A DNA stretch of 14,796 nucleotides from Candidatus Moraniibacteriota bacterium (GCA_023261605.1 JAHFOP010000001.1:32137-46932), one strand, 5' to 3'. Positions 4,275-13,684 are shown, counted from the stretch's first letter. Translations and numbers: made by a program. The notes: generated by a model from the letters alone, not told the origin.

Positions 4275-7200
4275 ATGACTAAAATTGAAAAAAAACTAAA
4301 GGTTAAAAAAATCTTTAGCTCGGAATCATCCTTGTCTAAGAGAAAATTTTTCAAAACCATGTCAATGGTGTCCCTGCCGAATTTGATTGAATCGCAAACT
4401 GATTCATATGATTGGTTTTTGGAAAAAGGATTGAAAGAACTTTTGCAAGAAGTCAATCCGATTGGAGACTTCACGGAAAAAGATTTAGAGCTGTCTTTTG
4501 GCGAATACTATTTGGATGAACCAAAATATGATGAAGTGATGGCCAAAAGCAAAAACATTTCCTATGAAGCCCCTTTGCGTTGCAAAGTTAAACTAGTCAT
4601 CAAAAAAACCGGGGAGGTGAAGGAGCAGGAAGTTTATCTGGGAGATTTTCCTTTGATGACTGAGCGTGGAACTTTTATTATCAATGGCGTGGAAAGAGTC
4701 GTGGTCAGCCAAATTATCCGCAGCCCAGGGGTGTTTTTCACTATGAATTATGTCAAAGGCAAGAAACTTTTCGGAGCGAAAATCATTCCGAATCGTGGTG
4801 CATGGTTGGAGCTTGAAACTGATTTTGATGGCGCCATCTTCGTGAAAATCGATCGGAAAAGAAAAATTGCTATCACCTCGCTTTTGCGAGCTTTTGGTTA
4901 CGCGACCGACAAGAGTTTGTTGGAAATATTCAAGGATAGTGATAATGGAGAAACTCATTATATTGAGAGTACAATTGAAAAAGATGCCACTAAAAGCCAA
5001 GGCGAAGGGTATAAGGAAGTCTATAAGAGAATTCGGCCGGGGGATTTGGCGACAGAATCGAACGCTAAATCAGTGGTGGACTCGATGTTTTTCAGTTTTG
5101 AAAAATATGACTTTGGCGGCGTTGGACGATATCGTTTGAATCAAAGATTGGACATTGAAATGCCGGATGATGAGGCGCATCGCATTTTGACCAAAGAAGA
5201 CTTGAATTTGATCATCAAAGAAATTATCCGCCTCAATAATGATCCAATGGCTATGGCGGATGATATTGATCATTTGGGAAACAGGCGCGTTCGCTCAGTC
5301 GGAGAACTTATCCAGAATAAATTGCGGGTCGGTTTTGCTAGAACGGTACGAAACATCAAGGATAGAATGAGTACTTGCGATTTGCTGACCGTGGTGCCTG
5401 GACAACTTGTCAATTCACGTCCGATTGCAGCTGCTATCAAAGAATTTTTCTCCAGTTCTCAGTTATCTCAATTTATGGACCAGGTCAATCCATTGGCCGA
5501 ATTGGAACACAAACGTCGCATCAGTGCTATGGGACCGGGCGGACTCACGCGTGAGCGTGCTGGTTTTGAAGTGCGCGATGTGCATCCTTCCCATTATGGT
5601 CGTATCTGTCCAGTGGAAACTCCAGAAGGTCCAAATATTGGTTTGGTCGGACATCTGGCTACCTATACTCGCGTGAATTCTTACGGATTTTTGGAAACAC
5701 CGTATCTCAAGATCTATCATACGATGGAAAATAAAGAAGAATTGTTAGTGGGAAAAATTTTGAATGAGAAGATTGGCGAATATGCGGAGGGTTCAAAAAT
5801 AGATGCAGCTACTGCTGGAAAAGTCGCTAAAATTAAAGATAAAAAAATTATTGCAATCAAGCCTTGGATCAGCCAAGAGATTGAATATGTCAATGCTACG
5901 AAAGAAGACCGCAAAACTATCGCTTCGAGCGGGATTGAAGTTGACGACGACGGCAACATTATACCGGAAATCTTGGGGGCACGCGTGAAAGGCCAAGCGA
6001 CGGAAGTTGAAGCTTCCAAGTTGGACTATATTGATGTGAGTGCCAAGCAATGTATCTCTGTGGCGACGGCTCTCATCCCATTTTTGGAGCATGATGATGC
6101 TAACCGAGCCCTTATGGGAAGCAATATGCAACGTCAAGCGGTGTCTTGTGTGAAACCGGAATCTCCATTAGTCGGAACCGGTATTGAAGACAAAGCGGCG
6201 GCTGACAGCGGGCAAGTAGTTATCGCCAAGATGGAAGGAGAAATTGTGGAAGTTGACGCCGATCATATTATTGTGAAAGAAGTGGCACCAGCGGGCGCTA
6301 AAAAACCATTTTTAAAACGAGAATATCGTTTGCAAACTTTTGTTAAGTCCAATGCTTTCACATCCATGAATCAAATCCCCCGCGTGGTTAAAGGGCAAGA
6401 GGTGAAAAAGGGACAACTTTTGGCGGACGGAGCTTCAACGGATAATGGCGAGTTGTCGCTGGGGCAAAACATCATGGTAGCGTTTATTCCGTGGGAGGGT
6501 TCAAATTATGAAGATGCCATCATCATTTCCGAAAAACTGGTACAAGATGATCGCTACAGCTCTATCCACATTGAAGATTTTTCCATTGATGTGCGAGATA
6601 CCAAGCTTGGCCCAGAAGTGGTGACGCGGGACATTCCTAATATTGGAGAAGATCGTCTCAAAAATCTGGACGAAACCGGCATAATCAGAATTGGCGCGGA
6701 AGTTTCTTCCGGTGATATTTTGGTCGGAAAAATTTCTCCGAAAGGCGAAGGTGATTTGACGAGCGAAGAGAGACTGCTCCGAGCTATTTTTGGAGAAAAA
6801 TCTCGAGACGTTAAAGATAGCTCCCTCTATTTGCCTCATGGTGAATATGGCAAAGTGGTTGACATCAAAATCTTTTCTCGTGAACAAGGGGATAAACTTT
6901 CTACCGGAGTCATCCAACAAATTCAAGTTAGTGTGGCACAACTGAAGAAAATTTCCGTGGGAGACAAATTGGCCGGACGTCATGGCAATAAAGGTGTTAT
7001 TTCTCGTGTTGCGCCAGTGGAAGATATGCCGTATCTCCCAGATGGTACACCAGTTGATATGATCTTGAATCCATTGGGTGTGGCAAGTCGTATGAACATC
7101 GGACAAATTTTAGAAACTCATTTAGGTTGGGCAGCTTTGAAATTGGGATATAAAGCCGCCACTGCACCACTAGATGGCGTGACCGAAGATCAGATTCGGG

Positions 7201-7676
7201 CGGAACTGAAAAAAGCCGGCTTACCGGAAGAAGGTAAAATAAAATTGATCAATGGCCGAACGGGAGAATTTTTCGATAACGAATCTACTGTGGGCATCAT
7301 GTATGTCATGAAGCTTCATCATCTTGTGGACGACAAGATTCATATGCGTTCCATCGGACCATATTCCCTCATTACGCAGCAGCCATTGGGTGGCAAGGCG
7401 CAATTTGGTGGACAGAGATTTGGGGAAATGGAAGTGTGGGCCTTGGAAGGTTATGGTGCCGCTTATACTTTACAAGAAATGTTGACGATTAAATCCGATG
7501 ATGTGATGGGTCGCTCAAAAGCCTATGAGTCTATCATTAAGGGTGAAGTGATCAAAAGTCCGAACATTCCAGCTTCTTTCCATGTTTTGGTGAGTGAACT
7601 CAAAGGTCTCGGTCTTAACGTCGAACTTGTGGGAGCGCGCAAAGATGAAGAAGAAAAAGAAGATCAAGCTATATAG
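4275..7676 (+). CDS. rpoB: DNA-directed RNA polymerase subunit beta
   Basis: The beta subunit of RNA polymerase, forming one jaw and half of the active site. The protein has 1133 aa from the ATG at 4275; an in-frame GTG at 4260 would add five residues. The ATG is preferred by codon, although neither start has a Shine-Dalgarno. Visible landmarks are SQIIRSPGVFF in the N-terminal lobe, the rifampicin pocket (SQLSQFMDQ, KRRISAMGPGG), PVETPEGPNIGLVG, MGSNMQRQAV, and GDKLAGRHGNKG with the active-site lysines K898 and K906. The C-terminal block GGQRFGEMEVWALEGYGAAY contacts beta'. Residues matching E. coli D516, H526 and S531 are D402, H412 and S417, so the classical resistance positions are wild type. 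The length is close to other compact beta subunits and shorter than the 1342 aa of E. coli. rpoC follows after 33 bp. No ribosomal L10/L12 genes precede it. Confidence 0.99.
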   Translation: MTKIEKKLKVKKIFSSESSLSKRKFFKTMSMVSLPNLIESQTDSYDWFLEKGLKELLQEVNPIGDFTEKDLELSFGEYYLDEPKYDEVMAKSKNISYEAPLRCKVKLVIKKTGEVKEQEVYLGDFPLMTERGTFIINGVERVVVSQIIRSPGVFFTMNYVKGKKLFGAKIIPNRGAWLELETDFDGAIFVKIDRKRKIAITSLLRAFGYATDKSLLEIFKDSDNGETHYIESTIEKDATKSQGEGYKEVYKRIRPGDLATESNAKSVVDSMFFSFEKYDFGGVGRYRLNQRLDIEMPDDEAHRILTKEDLNLIIKEIIRLNNDPMAMADDIDHLGNRRVRSVGELIQNKLRVGFARTVRNIKDRMSTCDLLTVVPGQLVNSRPIAAAIKEFFSSSQLSQFMDQVNPLAELEHKRRISAMGPGGLTRERAGFEVRDVHPSHYGRICPVETPEGPNIGLVGHLATYTRVNSYGFLETPYLKIYHTMENKEELLVGKILNEKIGEYAEGSKIDAATAGKVAKIKDKKIIAIKPWISQEIEYVNATKEDRKTIASSGIEVDDDGNIIPEILGARVKGQATEVEASKLDYIDVSAKQCISVATALIPFLEHDDANRALMGSNMQRQAVSCVKPESPLVGTGIEDKAAADSGQVVIAKMEGEIVEVDADHIIVKEVAPAGAKKPFLKREYRLQTFVKSNAFTSMNQIPRVVKGQEVKKGQLLADGASTDNGELSLGQNIMVAFIPWEGSNYEDAIIISEKLVQDDRYSSIHIEDFSIDVRDTKLGPEVVTRDIPNIGEDRLKNLDETGIIRIGAEVSSGDILVGKISPKGEGDLTSEERLLRAIFGEKSRDVKDSSLYLPHGEYGKVVDIKIFSREQGDKLSTGVIQQIQVSVAQLKKISVGDKLAGRHGNKGVISRVAPVEDMPYLPDGTPVDMILNPLGVASRMNIGQILETHLGWAALKLGYKAATAPLDGVTEDQIRAELKKAGLPEEGKIKLINGRTGEFFDNESTVGIMYVMKLHHLVDDKIHMRSIGPYSLITQQPLGGKAQFGGQRFGEMEVWALEGYGAAYTLQEMLTIKSDDVMGRSKAYESIIKGEVIKSPNIPASFHVLVSELKGLGLNVELVGARKDEEEKEDQAI

Positions 7677-7709
7677 TTCAAGTTTAAAATAAATTAACTC
7701 AATTACAAT

Positions 7710-10700
7710 ATGGAATCTTTTTCTACAACCAAAATAAGTGATTTCAGCAGCGTCCGACTGAGTATCGCCAGCCCGGAAAATCTCTTGGAGTGGTCGCACG
7801 GTGAAGTGGTCAAACCAGAAACAATTAATTATCGCACCCAGCGCTATGAACGCGAGGGTCTATTTGATGAAAAAATATTTGGACCGTCGAAAGACTGGGA
7901 ATGTTATTGCGGCAAATACAAGCGCATTCGTTACAAAGGCATTGTTTGTGACAAATGCGGCGTGGAAGTGACGCGATCGATTGTGAGACGCGAGCGCATG
8001 GGACACATCAAATTGGCCGTACCGGTTTCCCATATCTGGTTTTTGCGCGGTGTGCCATCGAAAATCGGCTTGGCTTTGGGCGTGGGCGTGCAAAGTTTGG
8101 AAAAAGTAGTATATTTCTCCAGCTACATCGTGCTCAACGTCGATGAAACAGAAAGAGAAAGAGCCTTGGCCAGTTTGGAGCAAGAATATAAAAATAAGCA
8201 AAAAGAAATCAGCAAAAATTTTGGTGATGGCAACTCGGAGGCGAAAGATAAGGTGGATGAGTTGAAAGGCATCTACAAAACTTCCAAGGATGAATTGAAA
8301 GGCATTCATGCTTTGCAAATCATTTCTGAAATAGAATATTTCAATCTGTCTCTCAAATACGCGCAGGTCTTTTCAGCTGGCATCGGAGCGGAAGCGGTGC
8401 GGACGATTTTGGAGAAGATGGATCCGCAAAAAGAAATCGATAAATTGAAAAAAATTCTGGAAGAGGAAGAAGTGACTGACAGAAAAAAATTGCTGAAGCG
8501 CGTGAAACTGTTTCAAGGTTTCATTTCCGCTAATATGAAATTGGAATGGATGCTGTGCACCATCATCCCTGTTATCCCGCCGGATTTGCGACCTATGGTG
8601 GCATTGGATGGTGGACGTTTTGCCACAAGCGACCTCAATGATCTCTATCGTCGCATCATCAACCGCAACAACCGCCTCAAGAAACTGATTGAAATCGGTG
8701 CGCCGGAAGTGATCACCAGAAATGAAAAGAGAATGTTGCAAGAAGCAGTGGATGCTCTGTTTGACAACAGTGCGAGACGCTCGCAAGTCAGTGTGGCGGC
8801 TTCAACCGGTCAACGTCGAGCGCTCAGATCTCTTGCGGATACGTTGAAAGGCAAGCAAGGACGTTTTCGTCAAAATTTGCTCGGTAAGCGCGTGGATTAT
8901 TCTGGACGATCTGTTATTGTGGTCGGACCGAAATTGAAATTGCATCAGTGCGGCTTGCCGAAACGCATGGCTCTTGAACTTTTCAAACCTTTCATCATCA
9001 ACAAACTCATTGAACGCGAATTGGCCTACAATGTCAGAAGCGCTGGCAAGATGGTGGAAGCGGAATCGGAGGAAGCCTATGATATTTTGGACGAAATCAT
9101 TTCTCATCATTATGTGCTTTTGAATCGCGCTCCAACTTTGCATCGACTTTCCATTCAAGCTTTTCAACCAGTTTTGATTGAAGGCAAAGCCATTCAGGTT
9201 CATCCGATGGTGTGCAGCGCATTCAACGCTGACTTCGACGGAGACCAGATGGCGGTGCATGTGCCACTCACTGATAAGGCACGTTGGGAATCTGAAAATT
9301 TGATGTTGAGTGCTAAAAATCTTTTGAAACCGGCCAGTGGAGATCCGATCACCATTCCAACTTTGGATATGGTGCTCGGTTGTTATTATATTTCGCATAT
9401 CGTTCCAGGAGTGAAAGGCGAAGGAAAAATATTTTCCAATTTTGACGAAGCGATTTTAGCTTGCGAACTTGGATATGTGGATATCCGCGCTAAGATTACC
9501 GTGCTTCATGAAAAGAAAATGTTGGAAACTTCCATCGGGCGGATCAAGCTTAACTTGATTATTCCAAAAGAGATTGGCTATATCAACGGAGAAATGACCA
9601 AGAAAGAATTGAAAGGTTTGGTGGCCACCGTTTTGGAAGTGTGCGGACGAGATGAAACGGCGCTTTTTGTGGACAGAATCAAAGATCTTGGGTTTGAATC
9701 AGTGACTAAATCAGGCATCAGTTGGGGCATGGGAGACTTGAAACTGCCGAAAAACAAGAAAGAAATTATGGATAAAGCCGAAGTGGAAGTGGAAGTCATC
9801 AAAAAACAATATAACATGGGCCTTCTCACTGAAGAAGAACGCAAAAGCAAAGTGATTGAGGTTTGGAACAATGCCAAAAATAAAATCACTGAGGAAGTGA
9901 GAAATTCGATGGATAAAGAAGGTCCGGTCTATTCCATGGTCTATTCCAAAGCGCGTGGCTCGGAATCCGTGGTGGTGCAGATGGCAGGTATGAAAGGTCT
10001 TATGGCTGGACCGACCGGAGAAACCATTGAACTTCCAATCAAGAGTTCGTTCAAAGAAGGTTTGAATGTTTTGGAATATTTCATTTCCACCCATGGGGCG
10101 AGAAAAGGTATGGCGGACACGGCTCTACGAACCGCGACGGCTGGATACTTAACTCGACGCTTGGTGGATGTGTCTCAGGATGTGATTGTCAAAGAAAATG
10201 ATTGCAAAGATAAGGGCGGTGCGTACATTTTCAAGGAAGATTCTGATCGAATCGGACAAAGCTTCGCCAGCCGCATCATCGGACGTGTGCTCACGGAAGA
10301 TGTCATTGATCCAAAAACCGGGAAAGCAGTGGCTGCCAAAGGAGATTCCATCAATAAAGAGCAAGGTGAGAAGATTGAAAAACTCAATGTGGAGAAAATC
10401 AAAATCAGAACCGTGGTCACTTGCAAAACTATTCGTGGCATTTGTCAGAAATGTTATGGCACTGATCTCGGACGAGGCAATTTGGTGGAGATCGGACAAG
10501 CCGTGGGAATTGTGGCGGCACAAGCCATTGGAGAACCAGGAACACAGCTCACGATGCGTACTTTCCATATCGGAGGTATCGCCGGCAGTGACATCACTCA
10601 GGGTCTGCCGCGCGTGGAAGAAATTTTTGAAGCGCGTCCTCCAAAAGGTGAAGCCATTATTTCTGAAGTCGCTGGCAAAGTGCTGGCCATTGAAAAACAA

Positions 10701-11294
10701 GATAAGCATATGGTGGTGAAAATTGAAGCGGAGGATAAGCAAAAAACCATCAAGGAATATCAAATTCCGGCCGGTTCAACTTTAAAAGTGGCGGAAGGCG
10801 AGTTGATTGGCTTGGGGTCGCAGTTGAGTGAAGGCCACATCGATCTCAAAAAACTCTACAAAACAATGGGTTGGGAAGCAGTCTATCGCTACATCGTGCG
10901 AGAAATTCAAGAAGTGTATGCTTCCCAAGGTGAAGGCATCAATGACAAACACATTGAAGTGATTGTGAGACAGATGTTCAGTCGTGTGCAAATCATGGTG
11001 GAAGGCGACAGCCAATTCTCAATGGGCGATATCGTGGAAAAAGATGATTTCAACGAAAGCAATTTGGCCGCCAAAGGTTCCGGCGCAGCCGAAGCGCAAG
11101 GCGAGAAGATGCTTCTTGGCATCACTAAAGTGGCTCTGTCCACTGATTCTTTCCTCTCGGCAGCTTCTTTCCAAGAGACAGCGCGCGTGCTCATTAACGC
11201 AGCTGTAAAAGGCAAGGAGGACAAGCTCAGAGGGCTCAAAGAAAATGTCATCATCGGTCGCCTCATTCCTGCGGGTACGGGCTACAAAGGATAA
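7710..11294 (+). CDS. rpoC: DNA-directed RNA polymerase subunit beta'
   Basis: The catalytic beta' subunit, 1194 aa, near the 1199 aa of Bacillus subtilis. Domains in order: the N-terminal zinc ribbon with C65, C67, C80 and C83; the clamp helices; the active-site loop NADFDGDQ, with Mg-binding D508, D510 and D512; the bridge helix (about 791-822, FISTHGARKGMADTALR); the second zinc site with C832, C905, C912 and C915; and the trigger loop with MRTFHIGG, H953 being the residue near the NTP. GGIAGSDITQGLPRV follows directly, so the large trigger-loop insert of E. coli is absent. The ATG at 7710 has an AT-rich, Shine-Dalgarno-less context and lies 33 bp after rpoB, so the two form an operon. A strong hairpin terminator starts 27 nt after the stop. 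Confidence 0.99.
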   Translation: MESFSTTKISDFSSVRLSIASPENLLEWSHGEVVKPETINYRTQRYEREGLFDEKIFGPSKDWECYCGKYKRIRYKGIVCDKCGVEVTRSIVRRERMGHIKLAVPVSHIWFLRGVPSKIGLALGVGVQSLEKVVYFSSYIVLNVDETERERALASLEQEYKNKQKEISKNFGDGNSEAKDKVDELKGIYKTSKDELKGIHALQIISEIEYFNLSLKYAQVFSAGIGAEAVRTILEKMDPQKEIDKLKKILEEEEVTDRKKLLKRVKLFQGFISANMKLEWMLCTIIPVIPPDLRPMVALDGGRFATSDLNDLYRRIINRNNRLKKLIEIGAPEVITRNEKRMLQEAVDALFDNSARRSQVSVAASTGQRRALRSLADTLKGKQGRFRQNLLGKRVDYSGRSVIVVGPKLKLHQCGLPKRMALELFKPFIINKLIERELAYNVRSAGKMVEAESEEAYDILDEIISHHYVLLNRAPTLHRLSIQAFQPVLIEGKAIQVHPMVCSAFNADFDGDQMAVHVPLTDKARWESENLMLSAKNLLKPASGDPITIPTLDMVLGCYYISHIVPGVKGEGKIFSNFDEAILACELGYVDIRAKITVLHEKKMLETSIGRIKLNLIIPKEIGYINGEMTKKELKGLVATVLEVCGRDETALFVDRIKDLGFESVTKSGISWGMGDLKLPKNKKEIMDKAEVEVEVIKKQYNMGLLTEEERKSKVIEVWNNAKNKITEEVRNSMDKEGPVYSMVYSKARGSESVVVQMAGMKGLMAGPTGETIELPIKSSFKEGLNVLEYFISTHGARKGMADTALRTATAGYLTRRLVDVSQDVIVKENDCKDKGGAYIFKEDSDRIGQSFASRIIGRVLTEDVIDPKTGKAVAAKGDSINKEQGEKIEKLNVEKIKIRTVVTCKTIRGICQKCYGTDLGRGNLVEIGQAVGIVAAQAIGEPGTQLTMRTFHIGGIAGSDITQGLPRVEEIFEARPPKGEAIISEVAGKVLAIEKQDKHMVVKIEAEDKQKTIKEYQIPAGSTLKVAEGELIGLGSQLSEGHIDLKKLYKTMGWEAVYRYIVREIQEVYASQGEGINDKHIEVIVRQMFSRVQIMVEGDSQFSMGDIVEKDDFNESNLAAKGSGAAEAQGEKMLLGITKVALSTDSFLSAASFQETARVLINAAVKGKEDKLRGLKENVIIGRLIPAGTGYKG

Positions 11295-11321
11295 AACTTT
11301 CAGATATATCTTACTCAGAAC

Positions 11322-11357
11322 GTCAAAAAACGCCTCATAAAAAGGGCGTTTTTTGAC
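11322..11357 (+). terminator. Rho-independent terminator of rpoBC
   Basis: GTCAAAAAACGCC (11322-11334) pairs over 13 bp with GGCGTTTTTTGAC (11345-11357), with a 10-nt loop. The six T residues form part of the 3' arm, so in RNA the GC core followed by the U run gives a classic terminator. The symmetry could make it bidirectional. Its 3' arm overlaps the -35 box of the next promoter. Confidence 0.85.
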
Positions 11358-11381
11358 AGAGCCGTTTTTATATGCTATAAT
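11353..11381 (+). promoter_or_regulatory. Perfect-consensus sigma-70 promoter with extended -10
   Basis: TTGACA (11353-11358), a 17-bp spacer and TATAAT (11376-11381) match the consensus at every position, and TGC just before the -10 box (11373-11375) adds the extended -10 motif. It drives the 589-aa gene from about 11388. Its -35 hexamer shares five bases with the rpoC terminator stem. Such a promoter predicts very strong or tightly repressed expression. Confidence 0.85.
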
Positions 11382-11411
11382 GGACGAGGTTATAGAAAAT
11401 AATATAAAAAT

Positions 11412-13181
11412 ATGTCCTCTAAACACGAAGCACCACGACCACTCCCTCCATCTGAATCAGAAGCTGAACTTGGTAAGGATGAAATAGCCAGTGTCCTAAA
11501 AGAAGAGTTAGCAAAAAAAGCCGGTACATCTTCGGAGAATGTTGTTGGCGCTGATCACCGTGTTGCAGCGACACCAGAGGATATAGCGGCGATGGGAGAT
11601 ATGGAAATTGATCTGGATGGCAATAAAAGTATTACTGAATTATTGAATCCGAGACCCACGGGGAGAGAGCTAGATGAATTGTTAGAGAGGCCAGAAGAGG
11701 TGCCAGCTTCAACTCCGGAAGGAGAAGCAAAAGCAGAAAAAGTTGAATCGCCAAGTGCAGAAGCTGGTGTGACTGAAGCGGAAATTGGTGCTGAAATGAG
11801 TCCTGAAAACCAGGGTGTATTTAGAAAAATGTCAGCTGGTGGAAAGAAAATAATGAAGCAGGCAGCCGAAAGCTGGCATGAAAATAGTGTTAAAATTTAT
11901 GAGGGTAGTATGGGAATGGCTGACCGAACATTTCGAGCATCTGATAATGTCTTGGAAAAAGGGAAAAAAGTAGCGGGCAAAATTTATGATGGGTTATATA
12001 AAATTCCCGGCGTCAAAAGAGTTCTTGGTAAAATGGAAATTGCCTATAATCAGATGTTCATCAATAGACATGAAGGCAGAGCCGTTGGCTTTAGGGAACG
12101 AATGGATAGTACGACAAAAGAATTGGAGATTTGGGCTGGTCAAAAAGAAAGAATCAAAGGGGTTATTGAAGATTTGAAACGGAAGGGAATTTCAACAGAA
12201 TCTATGCAATTGGAAATAAAAAAGATCGAACGTCAGGAAGTTAAACTAATGCACGCAAAAAATCGCGATCAAGACAGAGTGGAAAAGAGAGAAGAGAAAT
12301 CCAAGTTGTATACCAATAGAAGAGATGCTGTGGCTGATAAATTGATTAACAGTTATAACGAAAAAATCAGACCAATTGATGGCAAATTGGAGGCTTTGCA
12401 AACAGGAAGAGACAGGGTAGAATTGCAACTGGCTATAATGGAGGCCAAACACAAAGAAGAGGCTGCAAGCCTGGATGAAATTAAGAAGCAAAAAGAAGAA
12501 ATGGAAGATACATACCGAATGCTTAATTGGGATGAGAAGAAAATAAGTAAAAATGGAGTCATTAGAATGCTTGAAAAGCAATTAGCCGATGGTTATGGAA
12601 AAATGAAAACTGAAAGAGGCGAGATAGTGCGAAAAATGAATAAAATAGATGAGCGAATTTCTAAACTGGACAAAAAAGCGAATCCAGCTAGAAGTAGGCG
12701 TGAAGATTTGATTCGGATAAAAGAAGGTCGGCCGATTAAGTTTGATGTTGAAGAAAGAAAGGGTCTAGCTGATTTAACAGACAGGGAAACTGCAACGATT
12801 CACACTCGCGAAGGTGAGCCCAGGGAAGAAACTGACGATGAAGTGGAGTCAGAAGAATCATCCGCAGCAGAAGCAGAAGCAGAAGCTGAAGCTGAAGAAA
12901 GTCGGGAAAAAGTGGAAAATTGGACAATGAAGGAGCTTCTTGAAAGTTGGAACAATCATTTGGATGAAAAATATAAAAAAGAAGCTGTTAGTGAAAAGAT
13001 TGATCCTAAGGAATTCTTTAAGGTTATGGAAAATATGGGTTCAAGTCAGAATGCTAAAGTTGACGGGGAAAGTTTTGAGAGTATTTTGAGGACTTATTGT
13101 AAATTTAAAAAAATGCCCATATCTAAATTGAATGAAAGCATTGGTGCTTTTCTGAGAGATAAAATGGCCGACGAAGAATAG
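11412..13181 (+). CDS. Hypothetical 589-aa acidic coiled-coil protein
   Basis: Not recognised. There is no signal peptide or transmembrane segment, so it is probably cytoplasmic. Residues 1-135 are acidic, rich in Pro, Ser, Glu and Ala, and likely disordered. Residues 136-225 look helical and amphipathic, and include a short glycine/hydrophobic stretch (KIYDGLYKIPGVKRVLG). Residues 226-436 are a long, highly charged Glu/Lys/Arg region with coiled-coil character. Residues 447-500 are an acidic linker with an Ala-Glu repeat. Residues 501-589 look like a small helical domain with Trp, Phe and Cys residues. It is driven by the perfect promoter at 11353-11381; the ATG at 11412 has no close Shine-Dalgarno. 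A second acidic protein follows 32 bp downstream. A structural, scaffolding or nucleic-acid/RNA-polymerase-associated role is possible but unsupported by any motif. Confidence 0.88.
   Translation: MSSKHEAPRPLPPSESEAELGKDEIASVLKEELAKKAGTSSENVVGADHRVAATPEDIAAMGDMEIDLDGNKSITELLNPRPTGRELDELLERPEEVPASTPEGEAKAEKVESPSAEAGVTEAEIGAEMSPENQGVFRKMSAGGKKIMKQAAESWHENSVKIYEGSMGMADRTFRASDNVLEKGKKVAGKIYDGLYKIPGVKRVLGKMEIAYNQMFINRHEGRAVGFRERMDSTTKELEIWAGQKERIKGVIEDLKRKGISTESMQLEIKKIERQEVKLMHAKNRDQDRVEKREEKSKLYTNRRDAVADKLINSYNEKIRPIDGKLEALQTGRDRVELQLAIMEAKHKEEAASLDEIKKQKEEMEDTYRMLNWDEKKISKNGVIRMLEKQLADGYGKMKTERGEIVRKMNKIDERISKLDKKANPARSRREDLIRIKEGRPIKFDVEERKGLADLTDRETATIHTREGEPREETDDEVESEESSAAEAEAEAEAEESREKVENWTMKELLESWNNHLDEKYKKEAVSEKIDPKEFFKVMENMGSSQNAKVDGESFESILRTYCKFKKMPISKLNESIGAFLRDKMADEE
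12867..12896 (+). repeat. Hexanucleotide repeat encoding (Ala-Glu)5
   Basis: Five tandem GCWGAA units (three GCAGAA, then two GCTGAA) lie in frame inside the 589-aa gene and encode alternating Ala and Glu in its acidic linker. Such a tract could vary in copy number by slippage, changing the linker by two residues per unit without a frameshift. Confidence 0.75.
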
Positions 13182-13213
13182 GGTTGGCGTAATTAGAATT
13201 TATTTAAAATATT

Positions 13214-13522
13214 ATGGAAAATTTTGACGCTAACAAATCGAACTTGCCTACCGAAGAAGAGTTGGAGGGTAAAATGAAGAAATTGATTGCACAGGCAGAA
13301 ATGGTCAACGCAGATATCGATCAAACTAATGGAGAGGCGAATGCGGCCGTGGATGAGCTTAGTCGCGAAGTTGGAGAAGTAGAAAAAGCCGTGGATGAGA
13401 TGAATGTGGAATTAGGAAAAGATGAAAAAACGGCTGAGGATGAGTTGGACAGGCTTATGATGCAACGCGCGGAAGAAATTGCGGCTGAAGATGCAGAGCC
13501 GGATGAGGATGAAGCTGAGTAA
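13214..13522 (+). CDS. Hypothetical 102-aa acidic helical protein
   Basis: Not recognised. A small, strongly acidic protein with no signal or membrane segment. Residues 12-90 have a repeating hydrophobic/charged pattern consistent with one long helix or a coiled coil. The last 20 residues (EIAAEDAEPDEDEAE region) are an acidic tail, probably disordered. It starts 32 bp after the 589-aa gene with no terminator or promoter between them, so they are probably one transcript and may interact through their coiled coils; this is inference. The ATG at 13214 has an AT-rich context without a Shine-Dalgarno. A strong terminator follows 17 nt after the stop and isolates the pair from dnaG. Confidence 0.8.
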   Translation: MENFDANKSNLPTEEELEGKMKKLIAQAEMVNADIDQTNGEANAAVDELSREVGEVEKAVDEMNVELGKDEKTAEDELDRLMMQRAEEIAAEDAEPDEDEAE

Positions 13523-13539
13523 AAATTGTTTTTGACACG

Positions 13540-13568
13540 AAACGCTCCTTTTTCTGGGGCGTTTTTTT
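13540..13568 (+). terminator. Rho-independent terminator after the coiled-coil pair
   Basis: AACGCTCC (13541-13548) pairs with GGGGCGTT (13556-13563) with one G-U pair and a 7-nt loop; a run of seven T residues spans 13562-13568. A flanking A at 13540 can extend the stem. Confidence 0.88.
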
Positions 13569-13603
13569 GGTGTGCTCAAAAATATTTCAGAAAAAACCGA
13601 ACC

Positions 13604-13634
13604 TTGCAATATTTTGCCTATTTTTCTGTAGTAT
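13604..13634 (+). promoter_or_regulatory. Weak candidate promoter of dnaG
   Basis: TTGCAA (13604-13609) and TAGTAT (13629-13634) are separated by 19 bp, longer than ideal; TATAGT at 13632-13637 is an overlapping alternative with a 22-bp spacer. A promoter is expected here because the terminator at 13540-13568 separates dnaG from the preceding genes. Confidence 0.35.
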
Positions 13635-13684
13635 AGTACGATTGATGGGGAGAGGAATAATCGATCAATAATCATAAAACAAGC

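Noticed and set aside
5463..5530. Rifampicin-resistance changes in the rpoB pocket
   Set aside because: Residues matching E. coli D516, H526 and S531 are unchanged; other differences are ordinary divergence and allow no resistance call.
6501..7106. A 201-codon minus-strand open frame inside rpoB, and similar ones inside rpoC (8802-9398, 10149-10763)
   Set aside because: They lie antisense to highly conserved beta and beta' codons; their length follows from codon bias of the sense gene and the products look like no protein family.
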